Origin: Streptomyces deccanensis
GTDB taxonomy: Bacteria > Actinomycetota > Actinomycetes > Streptomycetales > Streptomycetaceae
Direction of reading: 5' to 3'
Length of the DNA stretch: 64,000 bases
Assembly: GCF_022385335.1 (NCBI RefSeq)
Contig: NZ_CP092431.1
Span: forward strand, 1,860,001-1,924,000
Shown here in pieces: positions 1-7,852 of this stretch. Made by a program: the position numbers and the translations under genes. The notes beneath the pieces were generated by a model. That model saw only the letters and a program-made list of their open reading frames with translations, did no database searches and was not told the origin of the DNA. The first letter of the stretch is position 1, and each line of letters starts with the position of its first letter.

Positions 1-179
1 CGGCTCGTCCGCGGTCGGGCCTCGTCGGCGCCTCTCTCACCGCCCATCGCCGCCACCATGCCGGTGATCGTCCCGACGACGGCCATGAGCGACGCCGCCG
101 CCGTCATGGCGCCGCGCCTCGCCGCCCGCCGGCGTTCGGCTCGGCGTGCGGCCAGACGCTGGGCGCGTAAGCCTGACAC
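1..179 (-). CDS. Partial N-terminus of an unidentified membrane or secreted protein
   Basis: The reading frame is open from a GTG at 179 to the left edge, giving about 59 residues. A good ribosome site (GGGGGGAG, six bases before the GTG) supports this start. The protein opens with an arginine-rich stretch of about 23 residues, followed by a hydrophobic segment (about residues 25-47, alanine, valine and glycine rich), which suggests a signal anchor or uncleaved signal peptide. The rest lies outside the window. The family cannot be named. Divergent from the DUF5995-like gene. Confidence 0.5.
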   Translation of the reverse strand, partial: MSGLRAQRLAARRAERRRAARRGAMTAAASLMAVVGTITGMVAAMGGERGADEARPRTS

Positions 180-316
180 GTGGTGCTCCCCCCTGTTCCC
201 CGGACCGCGCTCCGTCGGCTTCCCGGTACTTCCCGCCGCGCCCGCGTTACCCCGTTCCGGGGACGCGCAGGGCACGGCGGCACCGGTGTCAGCGTAGGCC
301 TGCGACCCTGCCAACT

Positions 317-1036
317 ATGGCGCAGTCGCAACATTTCACCCCTTCCGTGGACCCGGCGGACGATCCCGTGGACACGGTCGTCTCCCGTATGCGCGCTCTG
401 GACGCCGTCCTTCCCGAGCGGGACGGGATCGCCGTCTTCAACGGCGTCTACCTCGCTGTCACGGAGGCCATCGGACGGCGCCTGGACACCGGTCACTTCC
501 CGGACGCCGAGGCCGCGATCACCCTGGACGTGCTTTTCGCCGAGCGGTATCTGCGGGTCGCCGAGGGCGGGCACGCGCCCGCGTGCTGGCGGCCGCTGCT
601 GCAGTTCCGGCGCCACCCCGGGGTACGGCCGCTGCAGTTCGCCCTCTGCGGCATCAATGCGCACATCGGGCACGATCTCGCGCTGGCCGTCGTGGACACC
701 TGTCGTACGCTCGGCTGCGAACCGGCCGAGCTGGAGGACGAGTTCGAGCAGGTGGGCGATGTGCTCGTGTCGTTGGAGGAACGTATCCGCGAGGAGTTGA
801 TGCCGGGTCCCGATCTTCTCCAGATCGCCGATCCGCTCACGCATCTGCTCGGCGCGTGGAGCCTGGAACGCGCCCGTGAGGCCAGTTGGTCGGCCGCCCG
901 AGCGCTGTGGGCGCTGCGCGGTCTCCCCGATCTCGCCGAGGAGTTCGCCCACCGGCTGGACGCGGCGGTGGGCCTCGCGGGCCGCATGCTGCTGACCCCG
1001 ATGCCCGAACGCGCCGACTGCCGTCCTCGCGGGTGA
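317..1036 (+). CDS. DUF5995-family protein of unknown function
   Basis: The product has 239 residues and is probably cytoplasmic, since no signal or membrane segment is seen. It resembles the actinobacterial DUF5995 family: a mostly helical protein with a central GINAHIGHDLA motif (about residues 112-122) whose two histidines could bind metal. ATG 317 was chosen because the composition before it looks non-coding, although the frame stays open further upstream. The gene stands alone between a divergent partial gene and the convergent davB, with a shared terminator hairpin after its stop. No biochemical role can be given. Confidence 0.75.
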   Translation: MAQSQHFTPSVDPADDPVDTVVSRMRALDAVLPERDGIAVFNGVYLAVTEAIGRRLDTGHFPDAEAAITLDVLFAERYLRVAEGGHAPACWRPLLQFRRHPGVRPLQFALCGINAHIGHDLALAVVDTCRTLGCEPAELEDEFEQVGDVLVSLEERIREELMPGPDLLQIADPLTHLLGAWSLERAREASWSAARALWALRGLPDLAEEFAHRLDAAVGLAGRMLLTPMPERADCRPRG

Positions 1037-1060
1037 CCCCCGGCTCGTGCGGCCGGGGGT
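1036..1060. terminator. Bidirectional terminator between DUF5995 gene and davB
   Basis: A 9-bp perfect inverted repeat (ACCCCCGGC / GCCGGGGGT) with a 7-base loop starts at the DUF5995 stop codon and lies 22 bases from the davB stop. The genes converge, so it can serve both. Confidence 0.6.
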
Positions 1061-1081
1061 GGCTCCTCCCGCGAAACCGCC

Positions 1082-2779
1082 CTAGTCCTCGGGGAGTTCG
1101 ACGGGGGCGATCGTGTCGTACACGTCTCCCGGGCCGGGGTTGGTCGCGTCCGTGGCGCCGCCGAAGTGGTGCATGACGCCCCAGACCGCGTTGAGCGCGG
1201 TCTGGATCGCGCCCTCCGCCCAGCCGGCCGTCCAGGAGATGTCGTCGCCGGCGAGGAAGATGCCCCGCTTGTCGTCGGGCAGCCGGTCCTGCATGAAGTG
1301 GGTGAACAGGCGCCGCTGGTAGCGGTAGTGGCCGGGCAGGTTCGCCTTGAAGGCGCCCATGAAGTACGGCTCGTTCTCCCAGGAGACGGTCACCGGGTTG
1401 CCGATGACGTGGCTCCGGATGTCGACGTTCGGGTAGATCTCGCCGAGCGACTTCAGCATGACCTCCATCCGCTCGTTCGCCGACAGCGGCAGCCACTTCA
1501 GGCTGTCGTCGCACCAGGTGTAGGAGAGGCAGATGACGGCGGGCTTGTCCGGGCCGTCATCGAGGAGATAGGTCCCGCGCGTCATGCGGTCGGTGAGCGT
1601 CATCGACATGACGTCCCGGCCGGTGACCTCGTCCTTGTCCAGCCAGAACGGCCGGTCGACGGGCACGAAGAGCTTGCTGGACTCCATGTAGTGGGTGCGC
1701 TCGATCGCCGTCCAGTGGTCGATCGGGAAGAGCGAGTCGTCGCAGGCGATCTTCGAGAGCAGCATCCAGGACTGCGCGGTGAAGATCGCCGCCCGGTAGG
1801 TGCGGATGTCGCCGTTCGCGTCCGTCACGGTGATCCGGTTGCCGGCGGTCCGCTGCAACCGGGTCACGGCGGGCCGGGGCTCCCCCGCAGTGTGCAGGGA
1901 CCTGAGGGACGTCCCGTACGGCCAGTGCACGATCTTCTCGGGCTCGCGTTCCCAGAGCCGCAGCGGGAGTTGCTGGCTGCCGCCGACGATGCCGCGGTGG
2001 TGGTCGTCGGCCTCGGTGTAGACGACGCGCAGGATCTCCAGGATGGAGTTGGGGAAGTCGGTGTCCCAGCCGCCGGTGCCGAAGCCGACCTGGCCGAAGA
2101 TCTCGCGGTGCCGGAAGGACTTGAAGGCCTCGGAGTCGCAGAGGAAGCCGTAGAAGGTCTGGTTGTCGAGCCGCTCGACGAGCTTCGCCCAGATCTCCCG
2201 GATGCGCGGCACGTCCCGCTCGCGCAGCGCCTGGTTCATGTCGGAGAAGTCGGCGCCCTCTTCGAGGCAGGCCTTCCAGGCGGCGGCCACGTCCCGGTAG
2301 ACCTGCGGCAGGTCGTCGATGGTCTCGGCGTAGTGGGACTCGCCCTTGAGGTCGACGACGGTCGACGGCGTCGCCTCCGCGAGGGGGTTGGGGAACGGCC
2401 GGGTCTCCAGACCCGCCAGGTCGATGTAGTGCTGGAGTGCCGTGGAGGACGGCGGGAAGCGCATCGCCCCCATCTCGGCGGTGAGCGACGGGTCGCAGCC
2501 CTCGAAGCCGACCGTCCGCAGACGCCCGCCGATCCGGTCGGCCTCGTAGACGACCGGCTTGAGCCCCATCTTCATCAGCTCGTACGCCGCCACGATGCCG
2601 GACAGGCCCCCGCCGATGACCGCGACCTCGGCCCCGTGCTCGGTGGCCGGTATCTGGCCCAGACCGGCCGGGTGGGCCAGGAAGTCGTCGTACGCGTATG
2701 GGAAGTCCGGGCCGAACATGGTGATCGGCGGCTGCTGCTCGTCTGCGTGCTCGACGGCGTTGGGCACGGTGGACGTCAT
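1082..2779 (-). CDS. davB: FAD-dependent L-lysine 2-monooxygenase-like amine oxidase
   Basis: This 565-residue flavin amine oxidase resembles Pseudomonas DavB along its whole length as I remember that protein: the N-terminal PITMFGPDFPYAYDD region, the FAD-binding GGGLSG (56-61), E79 and RIGGRLRT (82-89), FGQVGFGTGGWDTDFPNS, and the C-terminal GIFLAGDDISWTAGWAEGA. DavB converts L-lysine to 5-aminovaleramide, CO2 and water. The downstream partner of that reaction, a DavA-like amidase, is encoded 54 bases upstream in the same operon, which supports lysine over other amino acids. Tryptophan 2-monooxygenase is the main alternative. ATG 2779 has AAGGAG ten bases upstream. The protein has no signal peptide. 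Confidence 0.85.
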   Translation of the reverse strand: MTSTVPNAVEHADEQQPPITMFGPDFPYAYDDFLAHPAGLGQIPATEHGAEVAVIGGGLSGIVAAYELMKMGLKPVVYEADRIGGRLRTVGFEGCDPSLTAEMGAMRFPPSSTALQHYIDLAGLETRPFPNPLAEATPSTVVDLKGESHYAETIDDLPQVYRDVAAAWKACLEEGADFSDMNQALRERDVPRIREIWAKLVERLDNQTFYGFLCDSEAFKSFRHREIFGQVGFGTGGWDTDFPNSILEILRVVYTEADDHHRGIVGGSQQLPLRLWEREPEKIVHWPYGTSLRSLHTAGEPRPAVTRLQRTAGNRITVTDANGDIRTYRAAIFTAQSWMLLSKIACDDSLFPIDHWTAIERTHYMESSKLFVPVDRPFWLDKDEVTGRDVMSMTLTDRMTRGTYLLDDGPDKPAVICLSYTWCDDSLKWLPLSANERMEVMLKSLGEIYPNVDIRSHVIGNPVTVSWENEPYFMGAFKANLPGHYRYQRRLFTHFMQDRLPDDKRGIFLAGDDISWTAGWAEGAIQTALNAVWGVMHHFGGATDATNPGPGDVYDTIAPVELPED

Positions 2780-2833
2780 GGGGTACGGACTCCTTGCGGT
2801 GGAACGGGGGTTCGGGGTGGGGCGGGGCGGGGC

Positions 2834-3622
2834 TCAGACGAGGGAGCCGTAGAGCCCGGGGCGACGGTCCTGGAGGTACGGGTTCGCCTCGCGGGAGGCC
2901 ACGACGACGGCGGGGTCGACGTCGGCGAGGACGAGGTCCTCCTCGCGTCCGGCGCGGGTGCGCGCGATCCCGTCGGGCCCCGCCAGCGTGGACAGCCCGA
3001 CGAACTCGAACTCCCCTTCGCGGCCGACCCGGTTGACGTACGCGACGTACATCTGGTTCTCGAAGGCCCGCACCGGGATCATCGACTCGGCGACGAACTG
3101 GAACGGATGCATCTGGGCGGTCGGCACCACCAGCAGATCGGTGCCGGCGAGGGCGTGGGCGCGGACGTTCTCGGGGAACTCCACGTCGTAGCAGATCAGG
3201 AGCCCGACGCGGAGGCCGCCCAGTTCGGCCTGGACGACGCTCCGCTCGCCCGGCGTGAAGTGGTCGCGCTCGAAGCAGCCGAAGAGGTGGGTCTTGCGGT
3301 AGTTCGCCAGCCGGACGCCGTCGGCGGAGACGAGCTGCGCCGAGTTGAAGACCGTCTCACCGGCGCGCTCCGGGTACCCGTAGACGATCGCGATCCCGTG
3401 GCGCCCGGCGATCTCCGCGACCGCGTCGGCCGAGTCGCCGTCGGCCGCCTCGGCGAGCCGCGCGATGTCGTCCCCGATCGCGTACCCCGTCAGGAACATC
3501 TCCGGCGCCACCACCAGCCCCGCCCCGGCCTCGGCGGCCCGCGCCGCGGCCTCGTCGAGCACCTTCAGGTTCCCGACGACGGAGCCGGGCCGACCGGAGC
3601 TCTGGAGCAGGGCGGTACGCAT
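2834..3622 (-). CDS. davA: 5-aminovaleramidase-like carbon-nitrogen hydrolase
   Basis: This 262-residue nitrilase-superfamily amidase has the complete Glu-Lys-Cys triad: E41 in APEMFLTGY, K110 in NYRKTHLF and C144 in LLICYDVEFPENVR. Length and motifs match DavA, which hydrolyses 5-aminovaleramide to 5-aminovalerate and ammonia. It is the first gene of a two-gene operon with davB and starts at ATG 3622 with a GAGG ribosome site. A candidate promoter and a phased repeat array lie directly upstream. The later steps (5-aminovalerate aminotransferase, glutarate semialdehyde dehydrogenase) are not in this window. A general omega-amidase role is possible if davB is not lysine-specific. Confidence 0.82.
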   Translation of the reverse strand: MRTALLQSSGRPGSVVGNLKVLDEAAARAAEAGAGLVVAPEMFLTGYAIGDDIARLAEAADGDSADAVAEIAGRHGIAIVYGYPERAGETVFNSAQLVSADGVRLANYRKTHLFGCFERDHFTPGERSVVQAELGGLRVGLLICYDVEFPENVRAHALAGTDLLVVPTAQMHPFQFVAESMIPVRAFENQMYVAYVNRVGREGEFEFVGLSTLAGPDGIARTRAGREEDLVLADVDPAVVVASREANPYLQDRRPGLYGSLV

Positions 3623-3666
3623 GCGTGTTCCTCACCGGGACAAAGGGGGATTCGGGGGCCAGAAAG

Positions 3667-3696
3667 ACGGTACGGCCGCCGCGCCGAACGGGACAA
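3667..3696 (-). promoter_or_regulatory. Candidate davA promoter
   Basis: On the minus strand a -35 TTGTCC (3696-3691) and a -10 TACCGT (3672-3667) are separated by 18 bases. Transcription would start about 38 bases before davA. Similar geometry upstream of the transporter gene at 13906-13935 strengthens the call. Confidence 0.5.
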
Positions 3697-3706
3697 GCGG
3701 CGGCCA

Positions 3707-3764
3707 TTGCGCACCGATGGGCGATTCGTTGCGTGCGGCCGGGCCCGCACGACGATTCGTTGCG
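3707..3764 (-). promoter_or_regulatory. Phased CGTTGCG operator array upstream of davA
   Basis: TTGCGCACC at 3707 is followed by two exact copies of CGATTCGTTGCG at 3722-3733 and 3753-3764, 31 bases apart. TTGCG elements thus recur at about 21 and 31 bases, near whole helical turns. The array begins 10 bases beyond the -35 box, where an activator would bind. The motifs match the array before the amino-acid transporter operon that encodes an Lrp-family protein. The binding protein is inferred, not shown. Confidence 0.55.
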
Positions 3765-3786
3765 CTCCTGAAAAAGGGCTCCACCC

Positions 3787-3878
3787 GCGCCCTTCAGGGG
3801 CGCGGGGAACTGCGCGACCAGCCACACCGAACCCGCGGCCGCCCACGAACCCCACGCCCCACCCCCTTACGCGCCCCT
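3787..3878 (-). repeat. Intergenic GC-rich repeat, copy A, at the MFS gene 3' end
   Basis: The core GGGGCGCGGGGAACTGCGCG occurs here. A short hairpin (GCGCCC / GGGCGC, 3787-3803) and a longer alternative stem pairing 3796-3804 with 3870-3878 (9 bp) are possible. The distal arm contains the last codons of the MFS gene and abuts its TAA. It may terminate MFS transcription. Confidence 0.6.
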
Positions 3879-5066
3879 CCGCACCACCAACACACCCGCC
3901 GTCACGAGATACGGCACCGCGAACACGGCGAACACCACCCCGTGCGCATACCCCGCACCCCCGACCACGGCATATACGGCGAAGACGGCGACCGTCGCCG
4001 TCTCCGTCCCCATGCTCGCGACGGACGTCAGCGTCGCCCGCCGCGCCCCCTCGATCCGGTCCTGCAACCGCGCGTCGGCGAGCACATTGACCAGCTGGAA
4101 CCCCCCGAAGGCGACGGCGACGAGCCCGATCCCGGCCGGCGTCCCCATCAACGCCCCCACGGCCAGCGCGACCGACGCCCCGGCCAGCACCACCCCCAGC
4201 CCGGCGGAGCCCATCCGCTCCCCCACGCCGGTGAGCAGGCTGCCGATCGCCGGCCCCACCCAGATCACCAGCAGCAGATACGGCACCGTCTGCTCGGCCA
4301 CCCCGGTGTCCCGGACCAGCAGCGGCGTGTACTCGTCGAGCGCGCCCCAGACCGCCCCGACGGCCGGCACGAGCAGCATCGCGCCCCGTACGGAACGGTC
4401 CCGGCGGAGCTCGGTGAGCCCGGCCCGCAGGGTGGCGAGGGTGGAGGCGTGCTTCGGCCCCGGCGCCGCCTCCCGGTGTTCCGGGAACCGCGTGGCCACC
4501 ACCGAGGTCAGCACACAGACCAGGACGCTCGCCGCGCCCACGGCCGGGTAGCCGCCGAGGTCGAGGACCGGACCGGCCAGTCCCATCGCGGCCATCACGG
4601 CGACCATCCCGGCCGCCTGGGCCCGGCCGACGATCCGGGCGTACCGGTCGGCCGAGCCGAGCCGGTCGAGTTCGTCGTAGACCAGCGCCTCCAGGGCGCC
4701 GGAACCGAGCGCGCCCCGCACGCCCCACAGGACGAACCCGAGGGCGAAGGCCCAGTACGAGGGGGTGATCACCCACAGGGCGAAGCCGGCGGCGGTGAGC
4801 AGCGGTCCCACCCACAGCAGCAGCCGCCGGGAGACGGCGTCGGCCCAGGCACCGGAGGGCACCTCCAGCACGATCCCGGTGATCGACCACAGGGCGAACA
4901 GCGAGGAGATCTGCCAGATCGACAGCCCGGTGTCGCTGAACAGCAGCGCGTACACCGGATAGAGCAGCACGAAGTCGTCGAGGAACGCGTAGCCGTACAG
5001 CGTGGCCGTGAGCCGTCGGACACCGGTGGTCGCGACAGCGGGCTCACGCGCGGGTGAGAGAGTCAT
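3867..5066 (-). CDS. Major facilitator superfamily transporter
   Basis: The product has 399 residues with about twelve hydrophobic segments, from LYGYAFLDDFVLLYPVYALLF near the N-terminus to the valine-rich end LVTAGVLVVRRGA. The cytoplasmic loop between helices 2 and 3 carries a WADAVSRR-type sequence, typical of the MFS motif A region. ATG 5066 was preferred to an upstream in-frame start because GGAAGG stands four bases before it. It is probably a proton-coupled exporter of the inner membrane. The substrate cannot be told. It is transcribed alone, with the repeat hairpin after its stop and davA further on. Confidence 0.8.
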   Translation of the reverse strand: MTLSPAREPAVATTGVRRLTATLYGYAFLDDFVLLYPVYALLFSDTGLSIWQISSLFALWSITGIVLEVPSGAWADAVSRRLLLWVGPLLTAAGFALWVITPSYWAFALGFVLWGVRGALGSGALEALVYDELDRLGSADRYARIVGRAQAAGMVAVMAAMGLAGPVLDLGGYPAVGAASVLVCVLTSVVATRFPEHREAAPGPKHASTLATLRAGLTELRRDRSVRGAMLLVPAVGAVWGALDEYTPLLVRDTGVAEQTVPYLLLVIWVGPAIGSLLTGVGERMGSAGLGVVLAGASVALAVGALMGTPAGIGLVAVAFGGFQLVNVLADARLQDRIEGARRATLTSVASMGTETATVAVFAVYAVVGGAGYAHGVVFAVFAVPYLVTAGVLVVRRGA

Positions 5067-5212
5067 GAGGCCTTCCGGAAGGAGCGGATCGGACGTCGTC
5101 GGTACGGCGTCCGAGGCGGTCCTCGGGAGGCGCGGCTGGTGGATCAATGTCGCCAGGTCATGGCACCGATGCTAGCCGGGCCGCCCCCGTCCGGCCCAGG
5201 GGATATCGGGGA

Positions 5213-6709
5213 TCACTCGCGGGCGCCCGGCTCCAGCGCGAACGTGGTGATCACGGCGGCGTGGTCCGACGGCCAGTCGTTGTCCTCGACGTCCGGCCAG
5301 GGGCTGGGGGTGCCGCTGACGTGGGTGCGGGAGTCGAGCACCGCCAGGCCGCGGTGCAGCACGAAGTCGATCCGGTCCTGCGGCTCGGGCCGGCCGCTGC
5401 CGTCCTCGTGCACGGTGTGGATCGGCGACCAGGTGTGACCTGGCTCCCGTACGGGGTCGGGGTGGGCCTCGCGGTAGGAGTCGCGCAGGCCGCTCGCCTC
5501 GGCGGCCCTGGTCACCGGCCAGCCGACGTCCGGCCGGTCGAGGTGCGAGGGGCTGTTGAAGTCGCCGACGAGCACGACGGGCACGGGGGCCGCGCCAGGC
5601 GCGCCGGGCGCGGTGTCGTCGATCCGGCGCAGACAGTCCCGCAGCTGGGTGAGCCGAACCTCCTCGTGGGCGATCAGCTCGGCGGCGGGCAGCCCGTCGA
5701 AGGCGGCCTCGTAGGGGCCGTACGGCGTGTAGTCCAGGTGGACGCTCCACACGTCCACCTCGGTGCCGGAGTCGGTCCTGATCCGGACTCCGGTGGCCCC
5801 GTAGAAGCCGACGTCGGGGTCACCGAGGCGTTCGGTGATCGGGTGGCGGCTGATGATGCCGAGGTTGTCGCCGGCCCGGTGGTGGTGCCAGCCGAGGGCC
5901 TCCGCGAGTTCCTGGGCGGCGGTGCCGCACGTCTCCTGGAGGCCGACCACGTCGACACCGGTCTCGGTGATCACCTTGAGCTGCTTGGCGCGGTGGTCGC
6001 GGACCTTGGTGCCGCCGTGCCAGAGGTTCCAGGTCATCACGCGCAGGACGGGACCATCGGGCGCGACCAGCAGGCGCAGGCTCGCCGGTGTCACGCCCTC
6101 CAGGCTCTCGCGGACGGTCCGCCCGGGTGCCTCCTCGATGGGGGCGAGCGAGGGGACGGCGAGGACCACGCAGCCCGCGGCCTCGGCGGAGGTGACGCCG
6201 GTCCTGGTGTCCTCGACGGCGACGCAGGCGGCCGGGTCGACGCCGAGGGCGCGGCAGGCGGCGAGGTACGGATCGGGGGCGGGCTTGGTGTGCTCGGTGT
6301 CGTCGGCGGTGACGGAGACGGCGAACAGGTCGCGGCCGAGGACGTCGAGGACGGTGTCGGCGACGGCCCGCGGCGAGGCGGTGACCAGGGCGGTGGGGAC
6401 GTCCTCGCGGGCCAGGGCCCGCAGCAGCTCCAGCGCGCCGGGGCGGGGCACGGTCCCGGTGCGGACCCGGTCGGCGAACTCCTGGTGCAGTTCGGCGGCG
6501 AGCGCGTCCCGGTCGGCGCCGGTGAGCGCGGCGAGCCAGTCGGCGGTGTGCTCGACGGGGCGGCCCAGGACGTCCGGCTGGTCGGCCTCGGACAGCGCGC
6601 GTCCGAGGCGGGCGGCCACCTCCGCCACCGCGTCCCACCACAGCCGCTCGGTGTCGACGAGCGTGCCGTCCATGTCGAACAGGGCGGCCTGGAGCGGGGA
6701 TCGGGACAC
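5213..6709 (-). CDS. Fusion of HAD phosphatase and endonuclease/exonuclease/phosphatase domains
   Basis: Two complete enzymes are joined in 498 residues. Residues 1-205 are a HAD phosphatase of the beta-phosphoglucomutase/phosphatase type: D12 and D14 in FDMDGT, K142 in KPAPDPY, and E166-D167 in AVEDTRTG. Residues 222-495 are an EEP (DNase I-like) domain: N228 in TWNLWHGG, E259 in LQET, H324 in SVHLDY, D383 and N385 in GDFNS, D446 in DRIDF, and D482-H483 in SDHA. All catalytic positions are kept. The gene is last in an ABC importer operon, 66 bases after the ATPase gene, and has a GTG start. It may release phosphate from an imported phosphodiester or phosphomonoester; that is inference. Confidence 0.85.
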   Translation of the reverse strand: MSRSPLQAALFDMDGTLVDTERLWWDAVAEVAARLGRALSEADQPDVLGRPVEHTADWLAALTGADRDALAAELHQEFADRVRTGTVPRPGALELLRALAREDVPTALVTASPRAVADTVLDVLGRDLFAVSVTADDTEHTKPAPDPYLAACRALGVDPAACVAVEDTRTGVTSAEAAGCVVLAVPSLAPIEEAPGRTVRESLEGVTPASLRLLVAPDGPVLRVMTWNLWHGGTKVRDHRAKQLKVITETGVDVVGLQETCGTAAQELAEALGWHHHRAGDNLGIISRHPITERLGDPDVGFYGATGVRIRTDSGTEVDVWSVHLDYTPYGPYEAAFDGLPAAELIAHEEVRLTQLRDCLRRIDDTAPGAPGAAPVPVVLVGDFNSPSHLDRPDVGWPVTRAAEASGLRDSYREAHPDPVREPGHTWSPIHTVHEDGSGRPEPQDRIDFVLHRGLAVLDSRTHVSGTPSPWPDVEDNDWPSDHAAVITTFALEPGARE

Positions 6710-6775
6710 GGGACTCTCTTTCCGTGGGGGGTGTGTCGGGACCGCGTGTCCGCCGTGGGGGCGGGCACCCCTGTC

Positions 6776-7849
6776 TCAGCCGGCGGGGCGGGCCGCCACG
6801 AGCACCGGCCGCTCGGGGAGGCTGACGGTCACGGAGCTTCCGGCGCCGAGGGCCGCCGCCTCGTGGGTGGGCAGGTCGGCCTTGACCTCGGTGCCGTCGG
6901 CGAGCCGTACGGTGAGGCGGGTGGCGGCGCCGAGGAACGCGGTGGCGACGACGCGGGCGTCGCCGGTGTCGTCCGCCCGCACGGCGACCGTCTCGGGCCG
7001 GACGAGGACGTCGACCTCCGGGGTGGTGGGTGCCGTCCCGTCGACGGGCAGCCGCAGGCCCAGCACCTCGACCGTCGTCCCGTCCAGCCGTCCCGGGATC
7101 CGGCTCATGGTGCCGACGAACTCGGCGACGAAGGCGGTGGCGGGGCGGCCGTACAACTCGACGGGGGTGGCGCACTGTTCGAGCCGTCCGGCGTGCATCA
7201 CGGCGACCCGGTCGGCCATGGAGAGGGCCTCCTCCTGGTCGTGCGTCACGAAGAGGGTGGTGATGCCCAGCTCCTGCTGGAGCCGGCGGATCTCCTCGCG
7301 GAGGGTGAGCCGCACCTTGGCGTCGAGGGCGGAGAGCGGTTCGTCGAGCAGCAGGACACGGGGGCGCAGGGCGAGCGCCCGGGCGAGGGCGACGCGCTGC
7401 TGCTGGCCGCCGGAGAGCTGGTGCGGGTACTGGGCACCCTTGTCGGCGAGGCCCACGAGGTCGAGCAACTCGGCCGCCCTGGACCGCCGTTCGGCCGTGC
7501 GTACCTTGCGCATACGCAGCCCGAAGGCCACGTTGTCGAGGGCGCTGAGGTGGGGAAAGAGGCTGTACGACTGGAAGACCATCCCGGCGTCGCGCCGGTG
7601 GGCCGGGACACGGGTGACGTCCTCGCCGTCGACCAGCACCTCGCCGGCGTCGGGGTGTTCGAAGCCGGCGAGCATCCGCAGGGCGGTGGTCTTGCCGCAG
7701 CCGGAGGGGCCGAGGAGGGCGAGCAGTTCGCCGGGGCGCACGGTCAGGTCGAGGCCGTCGAGGGCGACGGTGGCGCCGAACTCCCGTCGCAGGCCACGGA
7801 ATTCGACGGTGGCGGCGGTGTCGGTCACGGTCTTCTCAAGCACGGTCAT
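6776..7849 (-). CDS. ABC importer ATP-binding subunit
   Basis: This 357-residue ATPase has Walker A GPSGCGKTT (47-55), Q-loop Q93 in VFQSYSLFPH, signature LSGGQ (145-149), Walker B LLLDEP (166-171) and the switch histidine in FVTHDQEE. A C-terminal TOBE-like domain (about 270-357) is typical of the iron/polyamine/2-aminoethylphosphonate/maltose class. It would power the two membrane subunits encoded immediately upstream, from which it is separated by three bases. The substrate is not set by this subunit. Confidence 0.9.
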   Translation of the reverse strand: MTVLEKTVTDTAATVEFRGLRREFGATVALDGLDLTVRPGELLALLGPSGCGKTTALRMLAGFEHPDAGEVLVDGEDVTRVPAHRRDAGMVFQSYSLFPHLSALDNVAFGLRMRKVRTAERRSRAAELLDLVGLADKGAQYPHQLSGGQQQRVALARALALRPRVLLLDEPLSALDAKVRLTLREEIRRLQQELGITTLFVTHDQEEALSMADRVAVMHAGRLEQCATPVELYGRPATAFVAEFVGTMSRIPGRLDGTTVEVLGLRLPVDGTAPTTPEVDVLVRPETVAVRADDTGDARVVATAFLGAATRLTVRLADGTEVKADLPTHEAAALGAGSSVTVSLPERPVLVAARPAG

Positions 7850-7852
7850 GAT

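Noticed and set aside
1166..4090. A 974-codon open frame on the plus strand, and similar very long plus-strand frames near 3465-5057, 5147-8761 and 20082-23417
   Set aside because: They lie antisense to davB, the MFS gene, the HAD-EEP and ABC genes and rsmB/fmt, whose products have clear family motifs. Long antisense frames are expected at this GC content, and these have low-complexity compositions.
5213..6709. The HAD-EEP gene being two genes joined by a sequence error
   Set aside because: The reading frame continues through the linker (about residues 205-222) without a stop, no ribosome site or suitable start is seen before the EEP domain, and codon bias is even. The fusion looks real.
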